Assembly (NCBI GenBank): GCA_000413015.1
Contig: KE332515.1
Location: forward strand, 248,001 to 312,000
Direction of reading: 5' to 3'
DNA length: 64,000 nt
Source: Treponema socranskii subsp. paredis ATCC 35535
GTDB lineage: Bacteria > Spirochaetota > Spirochaetia > Treponematales > Treponemataceae
The notes under the pieces are model-generated. The model was given only the letters and a program-made list of their open reading frames with translations, did no database searches and had not been told where the DNA came from. This document shows positions 25,148 to 33,792 of the stretch, in pieces (position 1 is the stretch's first letter; every line of letters starts with the position of its first letter). The position numbers and the translations under genes were made by a program.

Positions 25148-26266
25148 TTACCGTCGGTACACGATGTCTTCCCAATCGACGCCCGCCCCCGCGCGGACGT
25201 CCCGTGAAAGGCGCGCGTTTACAATCGTTTCAAAGTATTCCGGTGAAATGCCGGGCGTAAGCGTTTTTTCGGTGCGGAGGACTGCGATATCGTTTTCTCC
25301 GACGACGTCGCCGGCTTTCATCGCATGCATAAAGTGGAGCGATCGGTTCGTCCTTCCGTAGTTTTCGATTTCCGACGGTGCAAGCGTTTTGATTCCCGTG
25401 CCGAGAACTTCACGCACTTTTTTTCTGCCGTATTGTTCGCGCATCTCTTTTAGTATGCGCGCCGCTCCTCGCTTATCGCCGTAGCGCCGTTTTGCCGCTT
25501 CACACTGGCGGAGAGAACGTACCATCAGGGCGAACTGTTCGCCCTCAAGCGCGACGGGGTCGTCGAGTCCGTCAGTCTTTTTGCTCAGCGTAATGTGCTT
25601 TTCGGTCATAACGCTTCCGCACGAAGCCGCGAGGACGGGAACGAGGACGGGATCGAGCGAGTGATCGCTGATGCCGCAGGGTACGCCGAACATATCGCCG
25701 AGCGTGGAAACGAGGCGCACATTGTATTCGGTTTCGGGAGCGGGGTAGCTTGTGATGCAGTGGAGCAGCGTGACGTTTTCTTTTCCCACGATGTCGAGAG
25801 AGCGTTCGATGTCGGCGAGCTTTGAAACGCCGCTTGAAAGGATGACGGGGACGACGGTATCTCCGAGCGCTTTTTGCACCGTACGGAAATCCGACAAAGC
25901 TCTCAAAAGCGGGATGTGATTCAATTCGGGAGATGCGATTTTTACGGCATCGGGCTTTAATGTGAGCAGTTCACGGAGACTTTTGAGACCGAAAGGCGAA
26001 CAGACGAAGAGGAGATTTTTTTTGTGAGCGTACGCCATTACCGATTTAAAAAAATCGATCGGAACTTCGAGCGTTTTAAATCGATCGTAGAGCTTTATTT
26101 TTCCGCCCGGCAAATCGACCGTTCCCGTGTCGGGGTGCAGGATTTCATCCGCATACACCCATTGGAATTTTACGGCATCGGCTCCGGCAAAAAAAGCCGT
26201 GTCGATGAGCTTCTTCGCTTTTGCAAGCGAACCTCCGTGTGCCGTTCCTATTTCCGCGATGATCAT
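25148..26266 (-). CDS. NeuB-family sialic-acid-type synthase (SpsE-like)
   Basis: A 372-residue enzyme of the N-acetylneuraminate synthase family, which condenses phosphoenolpyruvate with a hexosamine to make a nonulosonic acid (sialic, legionaminic or pseudaminic type). It starts MIIAEIGTAHGGSLAKAKKLID; ADAVKFQWVYADEI, CSPFGLKSL, KIASPELNHIPLL, LLHCITSYPAPETEYN and GISDHSLDP are family signatures of the TIM barrel. The C-terminal ~70 residues form the antifreeze-like SAF domain (RSLHFMHAMKAGDVVGENDIAVLRTEK). The start is confirmed by a promoter ending 6 nt upstream. In treponemes such sugars may decorate flagellins; no other pathway gene is here, so the product sugar is open. Confidence 0.9.
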   Translation of the reverse strand: MIIAEIGTAHGGSLAKAKKLIDTAFFAGADAVKFQWVYADEILHPDTGTVDLPGGKIKLYDRFKTLEVPIDFFKSVMAYAHKKNLLFVCSPFGLKSLRELLTLKPDAVKIASPELNHIPLLRALSDFRTVQKALGDTVVPVILSSGVSKLADIERSLDIVGKENVTLLHCITSYPAPETEYNVRLVSTLGDMFGVPCGISDHSLDPVLVPVLAASCGSVMTEKHITLSKKTDGLDDPVALEGEQFALMVRSLRQCEAAKRRYGDKRGAARILKEMREQYGRKKVREVLGTGIKTLAPSEIENYGRTNRSLHFMHAMKAGDVVGENDIAVLRTEKTLTPGISPEYFETIVNARLSRDVRAGAGVDWEDIVYRR

Positions 26267-26272
26267 ACCGAA

Positions 26273-26301
26273 ACTATAGCGATTATCTAAGCCGATGTCG
26301 A
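26273..26301 (-). promoter_or_regulatory. promoter placed for a leaderless mRNA (neuB-like gene)
   Basis: Minus strand: TCGACA (26301-26296), 17-nt spacer, TATAGT (26278-26273), then six bases and the ATG at 26266. No Shine-Dalgarno. Confidence 0.65.
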
Positions 26302-26358
26302 GATAAAAAAAATTATTAAAAAATATCAAAAAGAATTTTTATAGTAATTTCCGTATCG

Positions 26359-26388
26359 TTGACAGGTACCTTCGTTTTATGCTATAGT
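26359..26388 (+). promoter_or_regulatory. sigma70-type promoter for yebC
   Basis: Consensus TTGACA (26359-26364), 18-nt spacer, TATAGT (26383-26388). It gives a ~43-nt leader with a TAGGAG Shine-Dalgarno before the ATG at 26438. Confidence 0.75.
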
Positions 26389-26437
26389 TACAAAACAATC
26401 ATTATTCAGTAATTTTTTCATAGGAGTTCGATAAACC

Positions 26438-27181
26438 ATGTCAGGACACAGTAAATGGTCAACAATTAAACATGCAAAGGGAATCGCCGATGCAAAACGC
26501 GGTCAAATGTTTACAAAATTCATTAAGGAAATTTCAATCGCTGCGCGCATGGGCGGCGGAGACCCGAACTCGAATCCCAGACTTCGCACCGCCATCTTAA
26601 AAGCGCGCGCGTCGAGTATGCCGAAAGACAATATCGAACGCGCGATCAAAAAAGGTACCGGCGACACGGACGGAAAAACCTACGAAGAACTTGTTTACGA
26701 AGGATACGGACCGGGCGGAGTCGCAGTCCTTGTCGAAACGCTTACCGACAATAAAAACCGCGCGGCAGCCGACGTGCGAAATATCTTCGACAAAAACGGC
26801 GGAAAGCTCGGAGTAACGGGTTCGGTTTCCCGTATGTTTGCGCGCAAAGGCACGATCGAATACGACGCCGAAAAAGTATCGGAAGATACGGTTATGGAAG
26901 TCGGTCTCGAAGCCGGCGCCGACGACATCGTAAACGACGGCGGCATCATCACCGTAACGACCGATCCTTCCGCTTTCGACGGCGTGCTCGAAGCGCTGCA
27001 GGAAAAGGGACTCGAGTCGCTTTCCGCGCAGGTGGGCATGGTCGCCGATACGAGCGCACAAGTCGACGCGGCGACGGCCGAAAAAGTGCAAAAGCTCATC
27101 GACAAGCTCGAAGAAAACGACGACGTACAAAACGTGTATACGAACGTCGAATATCCCGACGATTTCGCGCCCGCAGAGTAA
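26438..27181 (+). CDS. yebC: YebC/PmpR/TACO1-family protein
   Basis: A 247-residue cytoplasmic protein starting [32 protein letters not shown], the family N-terminus. Other signatures are [42 protein letters not shown] and [14 protein letters not shown]. Members have been described as DNA-binding regulators and as translation factors that help ribosomes through difficult stretches. Length and domain order are normal. A consensus promoter stands upstream and a strong hairpin terminator downstream, so it is monocistronic. Confidence 0.96.
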   Translation: MSGHSKWSTIKHAKGIADAKRGQMFTKFIKEISIAARMGGGDPNSNPRLRTAILKARASSMPKDNIERAIKKGTGDTDGKTYEELVYEGYGPGGVAVLVETLTDNKNRAAADVRNIFDKNGGKLGVTGSVSRMFARKGTIEYDAEKVSEDTVMEVGLEAGADDIVNDGGIITVTTDPSAFDGVLEALQEKGLESLSAQVGMVADTSAQVDAATAEKVQKLIDKLEENDDVQNVYTNVEYPDDFAPAE

Positions 27182-27230
27182 AATCGATTCGATTTTGCCG
27201 CCTGCCTTTTTATCGCGAGCGGTATGTACG

Positions 27231-27268
27231 AACCTCTGAAAACCTATCCGGTTTTCGGAGGTTTTTTT
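27231..27268 (+). terminator. rho-independent terminator after yebC
   Basis: AACCTCTGAAAACC (27231-27244) pairs with GGTTTTCGGAGGTT (27250-27263) over 14 positions with one wobble, followed by a run of T to 27268. Confidence 0.93.
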
Positions 27269-27353
27269 GTTAGGAAACGATTATGTTTTTGAAGCAGGAG
27301 ATAGAGTTTGATAAAGTAGTTGCAGCACTTATTGTTCGGACTGAAGGAGTAAT

Positions 27354-28541
27354 ATGATGAAACAGCCATTATCGGTTGTTACAATTTTTTTATGTACATT
27401 TCAAATCATATTTGCACAAGCACCTGAACTGAAAAACATGATGCCGAACAGCTGGCAAAAATTAACACGATTGAGCGCGCAGGAAGAAAAATCTTTTTTT
27501 GAAAAAGATGAAGTACGAGATGCAATTCTCAGTATTGATAATTATTTTTTCAAAAAAAAGAAAATTGAGGAAATGAACTACCAAGTCTTTACTGAGACAA
27601 ATTGCGGATTACAATTTTACAGATTTTTGATCAGCGTCAGCCCGTTAGAAACTATTTATAATGCAGAGTATAAAAATAAAATAATAAGTAAAGAAAAATG
27701 TTTAAAAATGCAGGGGGAGGAGAACTGTATTTGGCAGATCGTATTTTTACAAAACAAAAAAAATGTTCTACAAAATATTTGTATCCGCTCATATTCGCAG
27801 TATTGGGTTTCTCAGGGAGAATGGGAAGGCTATCATTTTAATGATTTGATGATAAAACCTCTTAATAAAAACGAAATAGGTTTTTTTATAACAGAAGTTA
27901 CAGTCACTTTTACTGCAGACAGGCAAAAAATAAATGAAAACATTGTTCCCATAACCTATCATACTTGCAAAAATCAAATAGATGCATCATCTTCTACATG
28001 GTTTTCAAAATATAACATAAACGACGATATCACAAATGCCTGGAGCAAAGAAGGTATAAACATACAGGCTTCAAACTATCTGTTTGACCCCAAATGTCCG
28101 CTTAAATACAGTATACAAAATGCTTTTGACGGAAATCCTGCAACAAGCTATGTGGAAAATACCAAAGATGATTTGATGCAGATTACATTCGGCGGTTTTA
28201 AATCAAAGTTTTCAAAAGTTGTAAATATTGCAATTATAAACGGATATGCATTGAATGAGAAATATTATTTTGCCAATAACAGAATCTTAGAACTAAATGC
28301 CGATATTTATGAATTTAATGATACAAAAACAGAATTAATTCTCAGCAAGCCGATTTCATTAAAACTAAAAGACGGCGTTGTACGATATCAGGTAGTAGCG
28401 TTTGATTATAATAATAGAGTCGGACCGGTTTCATTTAGTGCTGCAAAATTGTGCAAAGGAAATTCTTTTAATGACACTTGTTTGGCGGAGTTAAATCTCA
28501 GTGAATCTACAACCTATGTTTTTGGAGAGATAGATGAGTAA
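27354..28541 (+). CDS. secreted protein with discoidin-like (NADase-type glycan-binding) domain
   Basis: A 395-residue protein with a Sec signal peptide (hydrophobic core at residues 8-22, cleavage near FAQA). Residues ~30-210 are not recognised. From about 235 to the end is a jelly-roll-like domain: NAFDGNPATSYVENTKDDLMQITFGG, then a VNIAIINGYALNEKYYFANNRILEL stretch; this DGxxxTxWxE plus NGY and NNR pattern is that of F5/8-type or NADase-type glycan-binding domains. A GGAG Shine-Dalgarno precedes the ATG at 27354. Base composition is far more AT-rich than both flanks, which suggests horizontal gain. It may bind surface sugars; that is inference. Confidence 0.78.
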   Translation: MMKQPLSVVTIFLCTFQIIFAQAPELKNMMPNSWQKLTRLSAQEEKSFFEKDEVRDAILSIDNYFFKKKKIEEMNYQVFTETNCGLQFYRFLISVSPLETIYNAEYKNKIISKEKCLKMQGEENCIWQIVFLQNKKNVLQNICIRSYSQYWVSQGEWEGYHFNDLMIKPLNKNEIGFFITEVTVTFTADRQKINENIVPITYHTCKNQIDASSSTWFSKYNINDDITNAWSKEGINIQASNYLFDPKCPLKYSIQNAFDGNPATSYVENTKDDLMQITFGGFKSKFSKVVNIAIINGYALNEKYYFANNRILELNADIYEFNDTKTELILSKPISLKLKDGVVRYQVVAFDYNNRVGPVSFSAAKLCKGNSFNDTCLAELNLSESTTYVFGEIDE

Positions 28542-28718
28542 TCAAGATTCTATATTTTATAAAAGAAATCTAGCCGTTCCTTTTTTTACCCAACGAGATA
28601 ATACGTATCAAGCCGCCGCCTTCGGTGACGGCAGTTGACTTGATTCGTTTTCAAAATTCGCCGTTCGTTGATGTATGATACGGTGCGTATATCGGAAAAA
28701 TCTGCCGATATGATAGAT

Positions 28719-29999
28719 ATGGGTAAATCTCTTCGCCTTTTGCCTTTTTTTATTTTTTTCTCCGCTTTTCTTTTTCCGCAGACGGAACTCGATGCGCGCA
28801 CGATCGCGGCTATGTACGGCTGGGACTACGTGAGCGTTCCCGAACGGGAGACGGTAAACTTTCCCGCATTGCTCGAAGGCATTTGGACGGGCAGCGACCG
28901 CTATGTATTTTTCGTTCCGGACAATACTGCGGCGGGAACTTCCGCAGCTGCGCAAGCTTCGTCGAAAAATGCGAAAATTATGCCGACCGATATCGCCCTT
29001 ATCTTAAAAACGTATTACGGCTGGTTTTACGACAGAGCGGCGGAACCCGAAGCCTTTGCATCTCAGTCCGAACGATTTTTGTGTACTGCGACGACAAAAG
29101 AAGCCGAGCGTCTTACGGTGACGGCGGAAGACCTTTTGAATCGTCCCCCGCGCTACGATATGAACGGAAATGTCCTGCCTTACGACAGCGGCGCGTGGGA
29201 ACTCGTCGTCAAATACAACGGCAAAAAAAAATACGAAACGCGCATCCCCGTCGCCGTCATCGGAAACGAACTTTATCTCGATTTCGTACTCCGTTTCGAT
29301 TCCGAAGACCGTCCCGCCCCCTCCGGCGGCGAGCTTGGGGGCTATTGGCAGGGTGTGTGCAAGCGGGAGAGCATAGGTCTTGCACCCTATCCGAGAGCGT
29401 CTGAAATACGCTCGTACTATGTAAGCGATGACGGCATGTACGTGCTCCGTTTTTGGGAAACGACGATGCCGTACACGGACGACCTCGCGTCCTTTGACGA
29501 CACGGGTAAAACTTTTTCCGTCGCAAAGCATATCGTTTCGAGCGCGAGTATCTTTACCTGCGTGACGGGACGAAGTAATCGCATAAGAAATATCGTAAAG
29601 ACGTCGCTCGATTTCGGCGATTACAAGCTCGATAAAACGGGGACGATATGCGTTTTCGGAAAACCGTATATGACGAAAGTGCTCGGTAAAGACAGCGCGC
29701 CCGGATTGATGCAAATCGTCGCCGAAGCGAACTCGCGCCGAAAAGATCCGCCTCCGCCGCTTTTTCCGCCGAGCGATTTGAATTGGCATTGGGATCTCAT
29801 CGCCCTTCTTGAAAAAGACAATACGCTCGTGAAGGAAGTCCGCCTGAGACAGCGCATATTTGCCGAAACGAAAGGCGAGGGCGGGAAAATCGATGCGCTT
29901 GCGGCGTCAATGTACGGCACGCATTTGAAGCTGCAGGAAGATGCACTGAAAATTTCCGATGAAGCGCGAAAAAAGGCGCGGAAAGAAGCCGGACGGTGA
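28719..29999 (+). CDS. secreted protein, treponeme-type, function unknown
   Basis: A 426-residue protein whose leader MGKSLRLLPFFIFFSAFLFPQTEL is a Sec signal peptide. In-frame ATGs at 28668 and 28710 would lengthen it; 28719 gives the most natural leader but the start is uncertain, since no Shine-Dalgarno is clear. The mature part carries an Ala/Ser-rich stretch near residue 75, several Tyr/Trp-rich segments (GELGGYWQGVCKRESIGLA) and a basic helical C-terminus ending DEARKKARKEAGR. Codon use is typical of the window. No family is recognised; exported, perhaps periplasmic. Confidence 0.7.
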   Translation: MGKSLRLLPFFIFFSAFLFPQTELDARTIAAMYGWDYVSVPERETVNFPALLEGIWTGSDRYVFFVPDNTAAGTSAAAQASSKNAKIMPTDIALILKTYYGWFYDRAAEPEAFASQSERFLCTATTKEAERLTVTAEDLLNRPPRYDMNGNVLPYDSGAWELVVKYNGKKKYETRIPVAVIGNELYLDFVLRFDSEDRPAPSGGELGGYWQGVCKRESIGLAPYPRASEIRSYYVSDDGMYVLRFWETTMPYTDDLASFDDTGKTFSVAKHIVSSASIFTCVTGRSNRIRNIVKTSLDFGDYKLDKTGTICVFGKPYMTKVLGKDSAPGLMQIVAEANSRRKDPPPPLFPPSDLNWHWDLIALLEKDNTLVKEVRLRQRIFAETKGEGGKIDALAASMYGTHLKLQEDALKISDEARKKARKEAGR

Positions 30000-30057
30000 G
30001 CTCTGAATACCGCGGGCGTGCAGCGATTTTCAGCTCATCCTTGGGAGTACGCGATTT

Positions 30058-30567
30058 TCAGTTCATCTTTCTAAGCTCTTTTTTCCCCTGAAGCTTTTTT
30101 TCCATTCCCGGCACGCCCCGCTTTGCGTTATACGATTCGACGCGCGCTTTTATATCGCGGTAATTTTCCGGATAATACGCATACTTACGGACGAGGCGGC
30201 GCACTCCGTCTTTTACGCCGTAAAGGCGCAGTTCGTCGAAAGGCGGATCTGAAGCGAATACGCTCCCGTCGACGATCGACGAAAGACCGTTTATCGCTAT
30301 CCAATTTTCTTTGAGATTCCGCCCTTCGCGCATCGGAGCGTCGAGCGGCACGGCGATATAATCGCTTTCGCTTCGATAGGTTCTGTGATGCGATTTTGCG
30401 CGGTATCTTTCGAGGATGAGTTTTTCGTAGCCGAGCTTATCGATTTTTTTTGCGCCTTCATACGTTTGAATATCCGCACGCCATTTGAACTCCCGAACGT
30501 TGACGACGACCGAAGCTGCTGCAGCCGAAAAAATGAGAGAGGTGATAATGCCGAGCAGAACCGTCAC
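30058..30567 (-). CDS. membrane-anchored protein, function unknown
   Basis: A 169-residue protein with one N-terminal helix (MTVLLGIITSLIFSAAAASVVV) that is either an uncleaved anchor or a signal peptide, followed by a polar domain with several Tyr/Arg-rich segments and a basic tail KKLQGKKELRKMN. It overlaps argR by 4 nt (ATGA), so the two are translated together. An 17-bp direct repeat covers its stop codon and the bases just after it. Family not recognised. Confidence 0.65.
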   Translation of the reverse strand: MTVLLGIITSLIFSAAAASVVVNVREFKWRADIQTYEGAKKIDKLGYEKLILERYRAKSHHRTYRSESDYIAVPLDAPMREGRNLKENWIAINGLSSIVDGSVFASDPPFDELRLYGVKDGVRRLVRKYAYYPENYRDIKARVESYNAKRGVPGMEKKLQGKKELRKMN

Positions 30568-31040
30568 GCTTCGAGTCCCGGAATCTTTTGCCTAAGCGAT
30601 TTTAAAAACTGCGCGCCGCTTACCCCTTCGCGAAGGCATGCAAAAAGGCAATTGTCGCCTGCAACCGTGCCGAGTATATCGTCCAAGTCCATATTGTCGA
30701 GCGCGTTGCTGACCGTATTCGCGTGTCCCGGAAAAGTTTTAATGACGACGATATTGCCCGAACAGTCTATGCTGATATAACCGCGCAAAAAATCCTGAAT
30801 GTAAATCTTTTCCGCTTCCGTGCGCTCTTCTTCTTTTTCGAGCGTGTAGATATAGCCGCCTTTTCCGTCGCTCATTTTGCCGACTTTGAGCAGCTTCAAA
30901 TCGCGCGAAAGAGTCGCCTGCGTCACATCGTACCCCGCTTTTTGCAAGTGGGCGAGCAGCGACTCCTGGCTTTCGATCCTGTTGTTTTTAATAAGTTTTT
31001 CTATCGCGCTAAGTCGCGCACGCCTTTCTTTTACAGCCAT
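30564..31040 (-). CDS. argR: arginine repressor
   Basis: A 158-residue ArgR/AhrC-type regulator. The N-terminal winged helix shows ATLSRDLKLLKVGK, the family recognition helix. The C-terminal hexamerisation and arginine-binding domain has GHANTVSNALDNMDLDDILGTVAGDNCLFA; the paired aspartates of the GTVAGDD/N motif contact arginine, and here the second is Asn, as GDN. No arginine biosynthesis or deiminase gene is within the window. The promoter for this gene ends 7 nt before the ATG. Confidence 0.94.
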   Translation of the reverse strand: MAVKERRARLSAIEKLIKNNRIESQESLLAHLQKAGYDVTQATLSRDLKLLKVGKMSDGKGGYIYTLEKEEERTEAEKIYIQDFLRGYISIDCSGNIVVIKTFPGHANTVSNALDNMDLDDILGTVAGDNCLFACLREGVSGAQFLKSLRQKIPGLEA

Positions 31041-31047
31041 CGTATAT

Positions 31048-31076
31048 TGTATACCTCATTTTCGCCGAACATACAA
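31048..31076 (-). promoter_or_regulatory. promoter placed for a leaderless mRNA (argR)
   Basis: Minus strand: TTGTAT (31076-31071), 17-nt spacer, TATACA (31053-31048), then seven bases and the ATG at 31040. A GAGG lies inside the spacer, so it would not be in the mRNA. Confidence 0.55.
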
Positions 31077-31159
31077 TCGCCCGCGGCGCAAAAATTTTTT
31101 CGATGCGTGTTGTGAGCATCGATTCCGGAACGATGCTGCCCATTTTTTTTCAGGGCGAC

Positions 31160-31184
31160 TTTTTGCGATTGCATCGCAAAAACC
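31160..31184. terminator. palindromic hairpin between mutS2 and argR
   Basis: The 261-bp gap 31041-31301 holds two hairpins and no gene I can support. One is a near-perfect palindrome TTTTTGCGAT/ATCGCAAAAA around 31160-31184, whose T-rich arm on either strand could stop transcription after mutS2 (minus strand). The other is GCATCG/CGATGC near 31118-31138. Confidence 0.5.
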
Positions 31185-31301
31185 GGGCTTTGCGGGGTTC
31201 CGGCTTTCGCCTCCATTCCTCTTCTCGCCTGCGGCTCGCTTCGGAACTTTCGCCCCTCCAATCCCTGTCGCATTAAGCCCCGCATTCGGCCGAATGCTTT
31301 T

Positions 31302-33791
31302 TCAATGCAGTTCGACGTAGGTTTTTCCCGCTCCTCCGTCTTCGGGAGGCGCAAAACGGAACGCTTTTACACCCGTACAGTGCGAAAGATAATTTTGCAC
31401 CGCCTGCTGCAGCACGCCGTTTCCCTTTCCGTGTATGACGCTGAAACGCTTAAAATCGTGAATCGTGCAGAGGTCGAGCTGCCGTTCGAGGGCGGCGATC
31501 GCTTCGGCTTCGCGGAGTCCCAAAAGGCGCAGTTCGAAGGCCGGATGTTCGAGCGCATCTTCGCGCTTCGTTTCGACGGTGACAAGAGGTGCGGATGAAA
31601 GCGAGATCGAAGCGGCGGGCGTCAAATCTTTTTGCTTCATTTCGATTTTTATCGAACCGAACTGTACGAGAAATCTTCCCTTGCCCGTGCGTGAAACGAT
31701 CGTGCCGCTCATACGTTTTTCGCCTGCAGTGACGGCAGTCCCCGGCTCAAAAGCCGGCGCTTTGTTTTTCGCTTCGTTTGCATTGTCGGCGCTTCGGAGC
31801 GCGCGGAGCGCTTCGGCGTTTTTTACGCGGCGTTTTGTCGGCTTTGCGCTTTTCGGGTGCGGCATCGGAGTGATATTTTTAAATGCGTTTTGCGCATCGG
31901 AAAGTTTTTCGCCTTTTTCATCGAGCTCTTTTTTTTGCGAGGCGACCGCTTCCGTCAATTCGTCGATATAGCGTTTTACCGCGAGCGTTTTTTCCCTCGT
32001 GATTTCGCCCTCTCTGATGACGCGAACGAGATTTTCAAGGCGCTTCCGGCTTTCCGAAAGAAAGACTTCGGCTTTTGCGTGCGCCGCCTCTTGCAGCTCG
32101 TGTTCCTTTTGCCTGTTTTCGAGCTCTTTTGCGTCGAGAACGTATTGTCTTTCCGCGAGTTCCGTTTCTTTCCGACGGCAGTCTTGCACGAGAGAATCGG
32201 CTTCGGCATGCTTTGCCGTAAGTCCCGTGATAAGAGCGGAAATATTGGCGGTATTTCCGGCGATATACTCTCTCGCTTTTTCGACGACGGAAATAGGGAG
32301 TCCGCTTTTTTGCGCGATGTCGAGGGCGCGGCTTTCACCCGGAACGCCCATGAGTATGCGGTAGGTAGGCGCGAGGGTTTTCCCGTCGAACTCGGCCGAC
32401 GCGTTGATGCAGCTTTCGTGCGTCCATCCGTAATTTTTGAGTACGCCCTGATGCGTCGTCACAAGCGTAAAGGCTTTTTTTTCGATAAGCGCGTCGAGAA
32501 CCGCCATGCCGATCGCAGCACCTTCCTGCGGATCGGTACCGCTTCCGAGTTCGTCGAGGAGGACGAGGCTTTTTTCGCCGCATTCGGCGATCGCACGCGC
32601 GATGTTTTTCATGTGAGAGCCGAATGTCGAAAGCGACGAATCGATCGATTGTCCGTCGCCTATGTCGGCGAACACTTTATCGAAGATCGGAAGACGCGAA
32701 CCTTCCGCTGCGGGAATCGGAAAACCGCTTTGGTTCAAAAGCGAAAAGAGCGCTATCGTTTTGAGCGTAACCGTTTTGCCGCCGGTGTTCGGCCCCGTGA
32801 TTATTAAAACTTTTTTCCCGCTCATAAAGCGCACGTCTATCGGTACCGCTTTTTCTCCGAGCAGGGGATGGCGCGCCCCGAGCAGCGTGAGCGCATCTTC
32901 CTTTCCGCAGGGAAGCGCATAGGTTGCGCGGTGTTCGCCGCCCCATTTCGCCCTCGCATAAGCTTCGTCGATCGCGATCATAGAAGGAAGAGCCGCTTCG
33001 AATAGGGGCGCATAAGGCGCAAGCGATGCGGTAAGTTTTTTCAAAATCGCTTTGACCGCGATTTGAAGATTAGCTTCTTCTTCGAGCAGTTCGTTTCCCG
33101 TCCGTACCGATTCTTCGGGCTCTATGTACACGGTTTGCCCTGACTGCGACACTTCGTGCACGATACCCGCAATGCGGTTTCTGTGAGAAGCTTTGACCGC
33201 AAGCACTTGATGACCCGAACGAAGAGCGGGCACCGTCGATTCGAGGGCGGAGGATAGCTTTTGATTTCCCGTATACGAGCGCATAATGCTTTGAATTTTT
33301 TTATTGAGGTTTGCGATTTTCGTTTTTATTTCGCGGAGTTCGGGAAGATCTTTCAGCTCTCCGTCGGGAGCGATAACCCGTGCGATCTCGGACGCGGGTT
33401 TTGCTAAATCGGGAAGGCGTCGGACGGCTTCGGAAAGCGTTTCTATCGAAAGCTCTTTTTCGGCTCCCTCGATGGATGACGAAAGTTTTTTAACCGAAGC
33501 GCAAAAGAGCGAAAGCGCGTGAAACTCTTCGACGGAAAGAGAAGAACCCGGAACGCTTATACGGGAAAAAAGAGGAGCGACCGGAGGCCACGAAAAAAGC
33601 GCGATTCCGAATGAAGACGAGTTGTATGCGCTCCAATCGCGGCTTATATTTTTAAGCGCTTCGATTTCGGCTTCGTCCGTAAGCGGAAGCCGTTCGCAAA
33701 AACTCTTTTTCCCTTCTTCGCTTACGCAGTAGGCGGACGCTTCGTCTCTGATACGGAAAAAGTCGAGCTCCGAAAGTGCGGATGCGTCCAT
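31302..33791 (-). CDS. mutS2: endonuclease MutS2
   Basis: An 829-residue MutS2 homologue. It has the core and lever domains, the ATPase with Walker A GPNTGGKTVTLKT (about residues 331-343), Walker B VLLDELGSGTDPQEGAAIG, and VTTHQGVLKNY as switch. A long coiled coil follows, then a C-terminal Smr domain with VIHGKGNGVLQQAV. The usual LDLRG motif of the Smr nuclease reads ELRLLG here, so nuclease activity could be altered. Characterised MutS2 proteins suppress recombination or rescue collided ribosomes. It is last in the operon, one base after the rsgA stop codon. Confidence 0.96.
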   Translation of the reverse strand: MDASALSELDFFRIRDEASAYCVSEEGKKSFCERLPLTDEAEIEALKNISRDWSAYNSSSFGIALFSWPPVAPLFSRISVPGSSLSVEEFHALSLFCASVKKLSSSIEGAEKELSIETLSEAVRRLPDLAKPASEIARVIAPDGELKDLPELREIKTKIANLNKKIQSIMRSYTGNQKLSSALESTVPALRSGHQVLAVKASHRNRIAGIVHEVSQSGQTVYIEPEESVRTGNELLEEEANLQIAVKAILKKLTASLAPYAPLFEAALPSMIAIDEAYARAKWGGEHRATYALPCGKEDALTLLGARHPLLGEKAVPIDVRFMSGKKVLIITGPNTGGKTVTLKTIALFSLLNQSGFPIPAAEGSRLPIFDKVFADIGDGQSIDSSLSTFGSHMKNIARAIAECGEKSLVLLDELGSGTDPQEGAAIGMAVLDALIEKKAFTLVTTHQGVLKNYGWTHESCINASAEFDGKTLAPTYRILMGVPGESRALDIAQKSGLPISVVEKAREYIAGNTANISALITGLTAKHAEADSLVQDCRRKETELAERQYVLDAKELENRQKEHELQEAAHAKAEVFLSESRKRLENLVRVIREGEITREKTLAVKRYIDELTEAVASQKKELDEKGEKLSDAQNAFKNITPMPHPKSAKPTKRRVKNAEALRALRSADNANEAKNKAPAFEPGTAVTAGEKRMSGTIVSRTGKGRFLVQFGSIKIEMKQKDLTPAASISLSSAPLVTVETKREDALEHPAFELRLLGLREAEAIAALERQLDLCTIHDFKRFSVIHGKGNGVLQQAVQNYLSHCTGVKAFRFAPPEDGGAGKTYVELH

Positions 33792-33792
33792 G

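Noticed and set aside
31031-31354. 107-residue minus-strand frame between argR and mutS2
   Set aside because: It overlaps both neighbours, runs through hairpins and has a low-information Arg/Gly-rich translation.
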